Assembly (NCBI GenBank): GCA_027619145.1
Contig: JAQCGA010000001.1
Location: 1 to 40,946 of the forward strand
DNA: 40,946 nucleotides
Direction of reading: 5' to 3'
From: a bacterium
GTDB lineage: Bacteria > Latescibacterota > UBA2968 > GCA-2709665
In this document: positions 9,398-19,925 of the stretch, piece by piece
How the letters are laid out: each line of letters starts with the position of its first letter
Position numbering within the stretch: the stretch's first letter is position 1
The notes under the pieces: generated by a model
Seen by the model: the letters and a program-made list of their open reading frames with translations, nothing else
The model's database searches: none
Told to the model about the DNA's origin: nothing
Program-made: the position numbers and the translations under genes

Positions 9398-9475
9398 TGG
9401 CGGGGTAGACGGGGCTCGAACCCGCGACCTACGGCGTGACAGGCCGTCACTCTAACCAGACTGAGCTACTACCCC
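9398..9475 (-). tRNA. tRNA-Asp (anticodon GTC)
   Basis: On the minus strand a full cloverleaf can be drawn. The acceptor stem is GGGGTAG/CTACCCC, the D-arm begins TAGCTCAG, and the anticodon stem ACGGC/GCCGT holds loop CTGTCAC with anticodon GTC. The T-arm carries GGTTCGAGC. The discriminator base is G, as expected for tRNA-Asp, and the CCA end is encoded (9398-9400). A strong promoter lies upstream at 9528-9556. Confidence 0.96.
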
Positions 9476-9527
9476 GCACTGGATACCACACAATCTCTGG
9501 CTGGCCAAACAACCAATCAGAAATTCG

Positions 9528-9556
9528 AATATAACATAGTGTCCTCGGTGTGTCAA
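9528..9556 (-). promoter_or_regulatory. Promoter of tRNA-Asp
   Basis: On the minus strand TTGACA (9551-9556), a 17-nt spacer and TATATT (9528-9533) stand about 50 bp before the tRNA 5' end. Confidence 0.85.
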
Positions 9557-9686
9557 GAAATTTCAACGACCCCAATTTTCGTTTCCTGACCTGGTGCCCA
9601 CAATAGCAAAATATACAGCTTACAATTTCCAAGATCCCCACGAACATCCCTGACACCTCTTGAATGTGACGCCCGCCCCTTCCCCG

Positions 9687-9715
9687 TTGCATCCATTTCT
9701 GCTTTATTGTATATT
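9687..9715 (+). promoter_or_regulatory. Promoter of the homoserine dehydrogenase gene
   Basis: TTGCAT (9687-9692), a 17-nt spacer and TATATT (9710-9715). Transcription would start near 9722. This rules out the TTG at 9721 as a normal translation start and supports the ATG at 9763. Confidence 0.8.
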
Positions 9716-9762
9716 CAGTTTTGAAAATTAACGTTCACAAACAGCATCTTATTGGAGACCCG

Positions 9763-11070
9763 ATGGCAAATGCGGAACAAGTGGGGGTTGGGCTAATCGG
9801 CCTGGGCGTTGTAGGAGAAGGTGTGGTTCGCCTGCTTCAGGATCGGGCCGGTTATTTTCAATCGGTCCGTGGCGTAGACCTTACCCTCAAACGGGTTGCA
9901 GTCCGAGATCCATCCAAACCTCGTTCAGTGAGTCTCCCCGAAGGTTTGGTTACCAGTGATACAAAAGCCGTCATCGACGACCCAGACGTTCAGATCGTGG
10001 TAGAAGTAATGGGCGGTATCCAGCCTGCACACGGGTTTTGCTTGCGTGCGCTGAAGGCCGGAAAAGATCTGGTAACAGCCAACAAAGCCCTGCTTGCCGA
10101 ACAGGGCAACGACCTGTTTGAAGCAGCCGGCCAATCTGGTGCCGGTATTGGCTTTGAAGCCAGTGTGTGCGGTGGCATCCCCATTATCCGCTCGTTGACC
10201 AACGGGCTGGTTGCCAACCGAATCGAGTCCATGTACGGCATTCTCAACGGAACCACCAACTACATCCTCACCCGCATGACAGATGACGGTGGAGATTTCC
10301 AGGATATGCTTCGTCAAGCCCAGGAAAAAGGGTATGCCGAGGCAGACCCCACAATGGACATCGACGGCACAGACGCGGCACAGAAGCTGGCGTTGCTTTG
10401 TCGCATTGCTTTCCGGGTGGACCTGGCACCGTCTCAGATCCTCAAGCAGGGGATCTCCCACATCAGCCCGCTCGACATCGATTTTGCACGTGAACTGGGC
10501 TACACCATCAAGCTCCTGGCGGTTGCCCGATCTGTTGGAGACCAGATCGAGGCGCGTGTACATCCTGCTCTGGTGCCTTCGGGTGCCTTGCTGGCCAATA
10601 TCAAAGATGAATTTAACGCCGTCGAAATTCTGGGCAGCGCTACAGGACCCCAGGTTTTTTACGGACGGGGAGCCGGGCAGTTGCCTACCGCCAGTGCCGT
10701 TGTTTCAGACCTGCTCGACCTGGCCGAACGCCGGCTCTCAGGCCGGTCTGGACGGGCCTTTTCGCTGTCTGGTCTCGCTGTGGCAAAACCCATCCCTCCA
10801 GAAGAGATCGAGGCTTGTTTTTACTGTCGGTTTACCGTTCACGACCGCCCGGGCGTATTGGCACATATTGCACAGATCTTCTCCGAAGGCGGCATCAGCA
10901 TTGCCACGGTCATCCAACACGGTCGCTCGGAAACAGAAGAGGGTTCTGTTCCTTTAATTATGACCACCCATGAGGCTCGGGAAGACGCTATGGAGCGTGC
11001 CGTCCAAACCATTGGCCAGCTTCCGGTCATTTGCGAGAAGCCCCAGATCATCCGCATTGCAGAACTCTGA
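9763..11070 (+). CDS. hom: Homoserine dehydrogenase with ACT domain
   Basis: The 435-residue enzyme reduces aspartate semialdehyde to homoserine, the branch point to threonine and methionine. It has the NAD(P)-binding GLIGLGVVGEGVVRLL near the N-terminus and the catalytic region with GILNGTTNYILTRM and AQEKGYAEADPTMDIDGTDA. The catalytic Lys region is LALLCRI to LGYTIKLLAVAR. A C-terminal ACT domain (FTVHDRPGVLAHIAQIFSEG) probably senses threonine. The ATG at 9763 was chosen because GGAG lies 9 bp upstream and the promoter at 9687-9715 would start the RNA near 9722. The length is typical of monofunctional Hom proteins. A small membrane protein gene follows in the same direction. Confidence 0.96.
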   Translation: MANAEQVGVGLIGLGVVGEGVVRLLQDRAGYFQSVRGVDLTLKRVAVRDPSKPRSVSLPEGLVTSDTKAVIDDPDVQIVVEVMGGIQPAHGFCLRALKAGKDLVTANKALLAEQGNDLFEAAGQSGAGIGFEASVCGGIPIIRSLTNGLVANRIESMYGILNGTTNYILTRMTDDGGDFQDMLRQAQEKGYAEADPTMDIDGTDAAQKLALLCRIAFRVDLAPSQILKQGISHISPLDIDFARELGYTIKLLAVARSVGDQIEARVHPALVPSGALLANIKDEFNAVEILGSATGPQVFYGRGAGQLPTASAVVSDLLDLAERRLSGRSGRAFSLSGLAVAKPIPPEEIEACFYCRFTVHDRPGVLAHIAQIFSEGGISIATVIQHGRSETEEGSVPLIMTTHEAREDAMERAVQTIGQLPVICEKPQIIRIAEL

Positions 11071-11135
11071 AGGTTCTGGCATTTTCATCAAATTCACGCT
11101 TCTCCGCAGGCACCCTCAATAGAGGAGGTCGTCTC

Positions 11136-11408
11136 GTGAGTTTTGAGCTTATTACGTTTCTTGTTTGCCTGGCCTGTCTGTTCAGCACCCTGGCGGCCAA
11201 ATACCTGGTTACCGTACGCACCTTCAGGTTTCGGGAGCGCCTGCACGCGGCCGAAGCCGGAGTTGTAGATCTTCGAAAACAGCTCAAGGTAATCGACAAC
11301 GACCATGCGGTTCTCCTGAATAAAGAGAAAAGCCTCACCAATCAGAAGACCCGCCTGGAGAAACGTATCCCAGGTCTGCGAAAAGAACTCACGGAACTGA
11401 GCGACTGA
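11136..11408 (+). CDS. Small membrane-anchored coiled-coil protein, function unknown
   Basis: From the GTG at 11136 (preceded by a strong AGAGGAGG site) the product is 90 residues. It has one N-terminal hydrophobic helix (LITFLVCLACLFSTLAA, residues 5-21), then about 60 residues of charged heptad-like sequence (LRKQLKVIDNDHAVLLNKEK and on), which is probably a coiled coil facing the cytoplasm. It lies 65 bp after hom and ends just before a bidirectional terminator, so it is probably co-transcribed with hom. I do not recognise the family. A longer in-frame reading upstream would overlap the end of hom and lacks a ribosome site. Confidence 0.7.
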   Translation: MSFELITFLVCLACLFSTLAAKYLVTVRTFRFRERLHAAEAGVVDLRKQLKVIDNDHAVLLNKEKSLTNQKTRLEKRIPGLRKELTELSD

Positions 11409-11423
11409 CGAGATCTGCTTGAA

Positions 11424-11465
11424 TAAAAAAAGCGCCTCCCTAACCTGATGGGAAGCGCTTTTTTT
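11424..11465. terminator. Bidirectional terminator between the small coiled-coil gene and gyrA
   Basis: AGCGC-C-TCCC pairs with GGGA-A-GCGCT around an 8-nt loop, with A residues before and seven T residues after. It lies between convergent genes and can stop both. Confidence 0.9.
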
Positions 11466-11484
11466 GTTCTTTTTAAAATATCTT

Positions 11485-14034
11485 TCAGTCCGAAGATACC
11501 TCTCCGTTTGACCCTGCTTCGCCTTCCAGCGGCTCGTCCGCACGTTCGCCTTCCACATCTGGAAGCGACCCGTCCGTGGCTTCTCCATCCATCTCATCTA
11601 CCTCTTCATCGTGTTGATTGGCCATCCGTGCCACATCAATCACTCGATCCCCTTCGTCCAGGTTAATCAGACGTACCCCCTGGGTATTGCGTCCAATCAT
11701 GCTGATGTTTTTGATGGATTGACGAATGAGTATGCCCTGGAACGAGATGATCATCAACTCGTCATCGTCCACCACACCCTTTACGGCCACAACATCGCCA
11801 TTCCGCTCAGAGGTCTTGATATTAATCACGCCTTTCCCACCCCGGCGGGTGAGGCGATAGTCGTCCACCAATGTCCGCTTTCCGTACCCGCCTGAACAAA
11901 CCGTCAGCAGGCTGCTGTCCTCCCGTACCACCACCATCCCAACGACTTCGTCGTCTTTTCCCAGTCTAACACCTTTCACACCCTGAGCACTGCGGCCCAT
12001 GTTCCGCACGTCGGTTTCCTTGAACCGGATGGCCTGTCCGTTTCGGGTGGCCAGTACAATCTCCTGGGATCCATCCGTTACTGCCGCTTCGATCAACGTG
12101 TCGTTGTCTTGAATGGTCATTGCAATAATGCCGTTTCTGCGGGGCCGACCGTACGCGGAGAGCACTGTTTTTTTCACCTGTCCTTTTCGCGTTACTTGGA
12201 TCAGGTGGTGTTCGTCGTCAAACTCCCGAACCGGAACAATGGCGGCAATTTTATCTTCTGAGTCCACTTCAATCAAATTTATAATGGGGCGTCCTCGGGA
12301 TACGCGTCCACCTTCTGGGATTTCGTACACCTTTAACCAGTAGCAATGCCCCCGGTCCGTCAGGAAGAGAATATAGCTGTGTGTGGAAGCTACGAAGAGG
12401 TGTTCCGCAAAATCCTCTTCTTTGGTTCGAATTCCAGAAATACCGCGCCCGCCTCTGCCCTGGGCCCGGTACGTAGATACCGGAAGACGTTTGATGTACC
12501 CGGCATGGGTGATGGTAATGACCATATCCTCTTCGGCAATCAGGTCTTCAATATTAAATTCTGATGCCGAAAACACCACTTCCGTGCGCCGTTCATCACC
12601 GTACTTTTTTTTAATTTCTTGAAGATCCGTTTTGATAATCTCCATTCGCTGATCCCGGCTTTCCAGGATCGACTTCAGCCGTTCGATCTCCCGAATCAGA
12701 TCTGCATACTCGTTTTCAATCTTTTGCTGTTCCATGCTCGTCAGCCGCTGGAGCGTCATCGCAAGAATCGCCTGCGCTTGCCGTTCAGACAGCTCCAACC
12801 GGTCCATCAGCCCCTGCCGGGCCGCTTCTGGATCTGCAGAACCCCGGATAATTTCGATGACCAGGTCGATGGCATCCAGCGCAATTTTTAACCCTTCCAG
12901 AATATGCGCCCGGTCTTCAGCCACCCCCAGCTCAAAACGCGTCCGACGCACCAGCACTTCGTGCCGGTGGTCAATATAGTGCTCAAGCATCTCCTTCAAC
13001 GCCATCTGCTTTGGCCGGCCGTTCACCAGCGCAATCATATTGGCCCCAAAGGTACTTTCCAGTTGCGTGTGTTTGTAGAGCTGGTTTAGCACGACATCGC
13101 TGTAGGCGTCCCGTTTCAACTCGATCACTATGCGCATTCCGTCCCGGTCCGATTCGTCCCGGATGTTCGAGATCCCATCAATTTTTTTATCTCGAACCAG
13201 ATCTGCCATTTTTTCCAGCAGGTTCTGCTTGACAACCATGTACGGGATTTCAGTAATGATGATGTTTTCGCGGTCGTTTTTCACTTCTTCAATCGTTGCC
13301 TGGGCACGCATTTTAATCAGGCCCCGGCCGGTGCGGTACGCGTCCAGAACACCACTCATTCCGTAAATGATGCCCCCGGTTGGGAAGTCCGGTGCCTTGA
13401 TATATTCCATCAGGTCCGAAATGTCCAGATCTGGATTGTCGATCAGGGCAGCCAGGCCATCCACAACTTCGGTCAGGTTGTGCGGCGGAATCGCTGTTGC
13501 CATACTTACGGCAATCCCCACGGCTCCGTTACAGAGCAGGTTTGGGAAACGCGCCGGAAGCACGATGGGCTCTTGCAACCGCTCGTCGTAGTTTGGCCGG
13601 AAATCCACAGTGTCTTTTTCCAGGTCCGCCAGCAACTCGCCGCCGGGACCAGCCATCCGCGCCTCCGTATACCGCATGGCCGCAGGAGGGTATCCATCAA
13701 TGGACCCAAAATTGCCCTGCCCGTTCACCAGCGGATAACGCATCTTGAAATCCTGCGCAAGGTGCACCAGCGTAGGATAAACAATGGCTTCGCCGTGGGG
13801 ATGGTAGTTTCCGGAGGTGTGTCCGGCAATATTGGCACATTTCCGGTGCTGCCGGTTGGGCGTCAATCCTAGATCGTTCATTGCAACCAGAATCCGCCGC
13901 TGGGAGGGCTTTAAACCATCCCGTACATCCGGCAACGCACGGTTGACCAGCGTACTCATGGAATAATCCAGCATGGACTTTTTCAGCTCATCTCCAATGT
14001 CCATCGGAACAATTCGGGGCTGATCCATCATCAT
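11485..14034 (-). CDS. gyrA: DNA gyrase subunit A
   Basis: The 849-residue subunit breaks and rejoins DNA in the gyrase A2B2 complex. The catalytic Tyr is Y122 (PAAMRYTEARM), and numbering happens to match E. coli GyrA exactly. The C-terminal beta-pinwheel holds a GyrA box (TRRGGKG), which marks it as gyrase rather than topoisomerase IV. The C-terminus is an acidic tail rich in Asp, Glu and Ser. GAGGAG lies 9 bp before the first of three ATG codons. The quinolone-binding stretch reads HPHGEAIVYPTL, with Ala at 83 and Pro at 87 instead of Ser and Asp. The gene lies 40 bp downstream of gyrB on the same strand. It is intact. Confidence 0.97.
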   Translation of the reverse strand: MMMDQPRIVPMDIGDELKKSMLDYSMSTLVNRALPDVRDGLKPSQRRILVAMNDLGLTPNRQHRKCANIAGHTSGNYHPHGEAIVYPTLVHLAQDFKMRYPLVNGQGNFGSIDGYPPAAMRYTEARMAGPGGELLADLEKDTVDFRPNYDERLQEPIVLPARFPNLLCNGAVGIAVSMATAIPPHNLTEVVDGLAALIDNPDLDISDLMEYIKAPDFPTGGIIYGMSGVLDAYRTGRGLIKMRAQATIEEVKNDRENIIITEIPYMVVKQNLLEKMADLVRDKKIDGISNIRDESDRDGMRIVIELKRDAYSDVVLNQLYKHTQLESTFGANMIALVNGRPKQMALKEMLEHYIDHRHEVLVRRTRFELGVAEDRAHILEGLKIALDAIDLVIEIIRGSADPEAARQGLMDRLELSERQAQAILAMTLQRLTSMEQQKIENEYADLIREIERLKSILESRDQRMEIIKTDLQEIKKKYGDERRTEVVFSASEFNIEDLIAEEDMVITITHAGYIKRLPVSTYRAQGRGGRGISGIRTKEEDFAEHLFVASTHSYILFLTDRGHCYWLKVYEIPEGGRVSRGRPIINLIEVDSEDKIAAIVPVREFDDEHHLIQVTRKGQVKKTVLSAYGRPRRNGIIAMTIQDNDTLIEAAVTDGSQEIVLATRNGQAIRFKETDVRNMGRSAQGVKGVRLGKDDEVVGMVVVREDSSLLTVCSGGYGKRTLVDDYRLTRRGGKGVINIKTSERNGDVVAVKGVVDDDELMIISFQGILIRQSIKNISMIGRNTQGVRLINLDEGDRVIDVARMANQHDEEVDEMDGEATDGSLPDVEGERADEPLEGEAGSNGEVSSD

Positions 14035-14074
14035 GCTTTTATTCTCCTCAAAATCTGTGTGAGATCGAACGCTT

Positions 14075-16036
<1,962 letters not shown>

Positions 16037-16096
16037 CTACTCATTCTGCCTTCCGGGATACCGGCATTTGGCCGCCCGGTACTTTCGGTTCTATGA

Positions 16097-16444
16097 TCAT
16101 CTCCCGAACCGAATTGAACGGACTACTTCTTTATTTACAGCTTTATTGAGACGCCCCCGGATGCGCTCTCGCTCGAAGAGCAACCGGTGCCGCAGTGCGT
16201 CTTGCTGCACAGAAATCAGCAGTTCTCCCCGCCGAATTTCGGGCGGACGCGTCGTCCGCACTTCAACAGTGCCGGCAATTTCGCGTATCACTTCTGGCAA
16301 CAAGAGCAAAACACGTTGCTCCAACAAGCGTGGCTCAATGCCCAGAGCAGCCACCGCCCGCCGCAACCCTTCGCCCAGAGATACCGGCCGTGCGCCACCT
16401 CGCGGTTCAGCCCGAAACTGGGGATTTGCCGTCCTCCTGGTCAT
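16097..16444 (-). CDS. dciA: DciA-like replicative helicase loader (DUF721)
   Basis: The 115-residue basic protein has the DUF721 pattern: SLGEGLRRAVAALGIEPRLL, then a central strand-rich part RRGELLISVQQDALRHRLLF, and a helical end RLNKAVNKEVVRSIRF. DciA is the ancestral bacterial factor that loads the DnaB helicase; most bacteria lack the phage-derived DnaC/DnaI loaders. Its place between recF and gyrB is the family's common position. The start ATG has only a weak ribosome site, so it may be translated in coupling with recF 44 bp upstream. The Arg-rich N-terminal tail is probably disordered. Confidence 0.85.
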   Translation of the reverse strand: MTRRTANPQFRAEPRGGARPVSLGEGLRRAVAALGIEPRLLEQRVLLLLPEVIREIAGTVEVRTTRPPEIRRGELLISVQQDALRHRLLFERERIRGRLNKAVNKEVVRSIRFGR

Positions 16445-16488
16445 TTTTATTACTTTCAGAGGTTTTTTGCGTCCAAATCTGCCAGATC

Positions 16489-17595
16489 TTACAGTTCGAT
16501 AACCCGAAAACCCTGTTCTTCAAATTTCAGATCTGGATCCCGTGCAGAGGTCATGACAATTTGCCCGAAAGACGCCATCAAATCCAGCAACGCATAGGAG
16601 CGCTTTCGATCCAGTTCTGAAAAAATATCGTCCATCAACAACACAGGCTGCCGCCCTGTCCGAGAAGCCAGAAAAGACGCCTCGGCCAGTTTCCATGCCA
16701 GGAGCACGCTTTTGAGCTGCCCCTTGGACGCAAACTGATGGGCCGCTCGTCCATCCAGTTGGAAAATCAGATTATCCCGGTGTGGCCCGCACAACGTAAA
16801 CCCCTGCTCTATTTCTTCTCGACGCCGATCCTGGTACGCCTTGATTAAAATTTCTCGCCCCTGGTCTCGCTTTTCAAAAGAAACCGGGCTCCTGTAGGAG
16901 GCCTGAAGATGCTCCGAAGTAGCTGCAATCTTCTGACAATAAGTTTCGATCAGGGGCTGAATCTCGTCCAGTGCCTCCAATCGGTACCGAATTACCCGGG
17001 CACCCAGATCCGCCAACTGCGCATCCCAGGGTGCCAGTTGGCCTGGGTCCGAGAGCAACTGGCGGCCATGGTCTTTTAACAGCCGGTTTCGCTGAGCCAG
17101 TGTCCGTCGATAATCTTCCAGGTCCGAGAGATAGGAAACATTGGACTGGGAAACGAGAATATCCAGAAGACGCCTGCGCTGAGGGGGGTCGCGCAAAACC
17201 AGGTCCACGTCTTCCGGGGAAAACAGAACAGCGTTGAATGTACCAATGAGAGCGGCGAGGCGAGGGAGGGGAGTCGTTTCAAGATAGGCTTTTTTTTTGC
17301 CAACACGCGAATCGTAAGCCACCCGAACGGGAAACGGCCGGCCGTCACGTTCAATAACTGCATCAATGCTGAAGTAATCTGCGCCCCAGCGGACCACATC
17401 ACGGTCTTTTGCACCCCGACCGGATTTTGCAATGGCCAGAAAATAAATGGCTTCCAGCAGGTTCGATTTTCCACGCGCATTTTCGCCACAGATCGCGGTT
17501 CTATCTTTGTCGAACGCAAATTCGGCCTGCTCGAAATTTCGATAATTGGCCAGCTGAATTACTGAAAGGTACAATTCGCATCGCCCATCAATCAT
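16489..17595 (-). CDS. recF: DNA replication and repair protein RecF
   Basis: The 368-residue SMC-like ATPase binds gapped DNA and helps RecR load RecA. Walker A is GENARGKSNLLEAIYF (37-52). The family stretch FSPEDVDLVLRDPPQRRRLLD is clear. The ABC signature region is SKGQLKSVLLAWKLAEA, and Walker B reads PVLLMDDIFSELD. The ATG overlaps the end of dnaN by 8 nt, so the two genes are translationally coupled. The true start could be a few codons later, since the first eight residues are not typical. Length is normal. Confidence 0.95.
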   Translation of the reverse strand: MIDGRCELYLSVIQLANYRNFEQAEFAFDKDRTAICGENARGKSNLLEAIYFLAIAKSGRGAKDRDVVRWGADYFSIDAVIERDGRPFPVRVAYDSRVGKKKAYLETTPLPRLAALIGTFNAVLFSPEDVDLVLRDPPQRRRLLDILVSQSNVSYLSDLEDYRRTLAQRNRLLKDHGRQLLSDPGQLAPWDAQLADLGARVIRYRLEALDEIQPLIETYCQKIAATSEHLQASYRSPVSFEKRDQGREILIKAYQDRRREEIEQGFTLCGPHRDNLIFQLDGRAAHQFASKGQLKSVLLAWKLAEASFLASRTGRQPVLLMDDIFSELDRKRSYALLDLMASFGQIVMTSARDPDLKFEEQGFRVIEL

Positions 17596-18796
17596 TGAGT
17601 CGAAGCGGCATCAGCAGGCATAGATAATCTTCGCCTTCGTGCTGTTCAGCTGGGCGAATAATCCCGGCGGTGACCGGGCTGTCCAGCTCAAAAAGCACCT
17701 GCTCGGCATCGATCCGCCGGAGAATATCTATCAAAAACGCAGAATTATAGCCCACGGCCATTTCTTCGTCGGCATAATCGGCTTCCAGAACCTCACGGGC
17801 TTCTCCGCCAATTTCCTGACTGGCCGCTGAAAGCTCAATCTGGTTTCTCTGAAGGCTGATCCGGACCTGGTGGGTTTGAGAGCTGGATAAGATGGAAACA
17901 CGCCTCACTGCAGGCGACAGCAACTCGGTAGACACTTTCAGCCGTTTTCCGTTGGTCTTTGGAATCACCTGCTCGTAATCTACATATGGGCCTTCTACAA
18001 GACGGGAGAACAACCGGATTGCGCCGATGCCTTCAGAAGATTCGGAATCTGAGGCCGGCAAATCGAACATGAGGTGGTTTTGGCCAAACTGCACACGTGC
18101 CAGCTTGCTTCCGGAAGACATTAACTTGACCAGGTGGTTCAGCGCCCGGGTAGGTACAATGGCTTCCGTTTTCACGCTTCCAGCCTGAGAACTGGGCAAC
18201 GCCTTGGAGTATTTGACCAATCGGGCACCATCTGTTGCCACCATGGTCATCCGGTTATCCCCAATTTGCCAGAGTACGCCGTTGAGCACAGGCCGGGTTT
18301 CATCCCGAGAAACCGCAAACGCAGTTTTAAAGATCATGTCCTTCAACACCTGGCCATTGTCTCGAGCGCCGGACGCCTCTCCTTCTTCTTCTTCTCCAGG
18401 GAAACTCATTTCGGGCCCTTCAATTTCTTTGGGCAATTCCGGAAAATCCTCGGGAGGCACAGACATCAGAGCATACATGGCATCTGCCCCCCCCTGACGC
18501 TGAAGTGTAACCCGCCCCTCGTCCGCGTGCAAAATAATAGTTTCGTCGGGCAACTCTCGAACGATTTCTGCAAACTTTCGGGCAGGAACCGTTGTGGCGC
18601 CTGGCACATCTACAGAGGCTGACAGGGTGCAAAGAATTGAAATGTCCAGATCGGTTGCACTTAAACGCAACCCTTCTCCTTCGGTGGCTTCCATGAGAAT
18701 ATTGGAAAGTACCGGCAAGGCTGTTTTGGTTGGAACAATATCCAGGACGGCATTCACGCCCTTGAGCAATTCTTCTCTTTCAATGACCACCTTCAT
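17588..18796 (-). CDS. dnaN: DNA polymerase III beta subunit (sliding clamp)
   Basis: The 402-residue clamp holds DNA polymerase III on DNA. The opening MKVVIEREELLKGVNAVLDI, the middle RPVLNGVLWQI and the C-terminal YLCLLMPLRLND are typical. It is about 30 residues longer than most clamps. The extra length is largely an acidic loop (PGEEEEGEASGARDNGQ, about residues 128-148) between domains I and II. A strong promoter lies 140 bp upstream. The gene overlaps recF by 8 nt and is separated from dnaA by the origin region. Confidence 0.96.
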   Translation of the reverse strand: MKVVIEREELLKGVNAVLDIVPTKTALPVLSNILMEATEGEGLRLSATDLDISILCTLSASVDVPGATTVPARKFAEIVRELPDETIILHADEGRVTLQRQGGADAMYALMSVPPEDFPELPKEIEGPEMSFPGEEEEGEASGARDNGQVLKDMIFKTAFAVSRDETRPVLNGVLWQIGDNRMTMVATDGARLVKYSKALPSSQAGSVKTEAIVPTRALNHLVKLMSSGSKLARVQFGQNHLMFDLPASDSESSEGIGAIRLFSRLVEGPYVDYEQVIPKTNGKRLKVSTELLSPAVRRVSILSSSQTHQVRISLQRNQIELSAASQEIGGEAREVLEADYADEEMAVGYNSAFLIDILRRIDAEQVLFELDSPVTAGIIRPAEQHEGEDYLCLLMPLRLND

Positions 18797-19400
18797 GAAA
18801 GCCTGTCTCCCTCTATTATTATGGGCGGTTTTATTGCCAGTAAAATCACAGTGGGAAACGCACGCGAACTGGCTCGAAAAGAAGAGGTTTTTCCCTCTTG
18901 AAACCGGCCTTTTAGAAAGCCGACCAACAACGACGTAATATACTGATTTTTCTTGGATTTGTCAATAGAATTTTCCCAATCAGTACAGCTTTCTGGACCC
19001 CTGATTTTCCCACTTTTTTGACTCGCGTAAATGTCTATAAATGCACAGTATAGAAGACCCCTTTCACAGCCACCTGCCTGGGGCTTTCCCTGGTTGCTCA
19101 ATTAGACACGATTCCGGCCCGTTTTTTGACTCCTTTTTGGCTTATAACTCACCCGAACCGGCCTCGATCTTACAAAGGGCTAAGCAGAGAAGGGATGTGT
19201 TGGCGTCATCACTCTCGGCCGTAGACAATTCCATCAGATGCATACAGTGAGAATTCGTTCGACTACGAGAGCTGGATTTACCAAAGTAAGCCTCCAGACA
19301 CAACCTGATCCTTTCACACCGTGCCCCAACATCCCCCGCCCTCCTCCACATATCCCTCGCACTTGTCCACCTCCCACGCCCAGCATCTTGCGTATCGAGG
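18797..19400. other. Noncoding leader and left flank of oriC
   Basis: No supported gene. It contains the dnaN promoter (18937-18965), a minus-strand 5' leader of about 135 nt for dnaN, and a C-rich stretch at 19315-19380 with degenerate CCAC words that may be weak DnaA sites. Confidence 0.6.
18937..18965 (-). promoter_or_regulatory. Promoter of the dnaN-recF-dciA-gyrBA cluster
   Basis: On the minus strand TTGACA (18960-18965), a 17-nt spacer and TATATT (18937-18942). It is the only strong promoter form I see before dnaN. Confidence 0.85.
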
Positions 19401-19795
19401 ATATCCACACAGGCCAATGTGGATAAATCGGCCACAAAATCAGCACCCTTGTTTTCCGCACCTCATAACCCATTGCACCAAAAGGTTATATACGATCTTG
19501 TGCACCCCATGTGCACGCGTCACAAAATGTGGAAAAGAATCTGGACACATTGTGGATACACCGTATTGAAAATCCATCCACAGTGCACATGGTGGACAAC
19601 TGTTATTCTTTGCACATTTTATCCACAGACTACCCACAGCTCTTCTTCCTCTCTCGCGTGCACAACTACTGGTTTGTACAGGCCTTAGACACACGATTAA
19701 ATCTTTTGCACAGAATTCACACTCTTGTTGTTGTTGTACTTGTACTTTAGTATTTAGAAACTAAATAAATAAAAACAATAAAAGACTTTTGCTCT
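19401..19795. other. Replication origin oriC (DnaA-box cluster and AT-rich region)
   Basis: Between dnaA and dnaN there are two exact 9-bp DnaA boxes: TTATCCACA at 19619-19627 (plus) and 19418-19426 (minus). Close variants lie at 19401-19409 (ATATCCACA), 19528-19536 (minus, TTTTCCACA), 19551-19559 (minus, GTATCCACA), 19574-19582 and 19630-19638. A markedly AT-rich tract at about 19733-19795 lies on the dnaA side and is a good candidate for the unwinding element. The position next to dnaA and dnaN is the classic origin location. Confidence 0.9.
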
Positions 19796-19848
19796 TTCGT
19801 CCACTTCTGCTCCTCGCAGCCTCTATGGATATACGAATCCTGATATAG

Positions 19849-19896
19849 AAGAAGGGCCTGATTCTCCCTGGAAGCAGAGAGCGTCAGGCCCTTCTT
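19849..19896 (-). terminator. Hairpin after dnaA
   Basis: A perfect 13-bp stem (AAGAAGGGCCTGA with its complement at 19884-19896) lies 30 bp past the dnaA stop. The loop can pair further. The T-tract after it is poor (TTCTTCTATAT), so it may be a modest terminator; it also separates dnaA transcription from oriC. Confidence 0.65.
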
Positions 19897-19925
19897 ATGA
19901 ATCAACTCCGATTCAATTTCTGGTA

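Noticed and set aside
9447..9692. Minus-strand open frame of 81 codons over tRNA-Asp
   Set aside because: It overlaps the tRNA and its promoter, and its product shows no recognisable pattern.
9721..9762. Longer homoserine dehydrogenase start at TTG 9721
   Set aside because: The promoter at 9687-9715 would start the RNA at about 9722, and the ATG at 9763 has GGAG 9 bp upstream.
11485..14034. Topoisomerase IV ParC instead of GyrA
   Set aside because: The GyrA box TRRGGKG in the C-terminal domain and the gyrB neighbour favour gyrase.
18793..19101. Minus-strand 102-codon frame upstream of dnaN
   Set aside because: It covers the dnaN promoter, overlaps the dnaN start in another frame and shows no known pattern.
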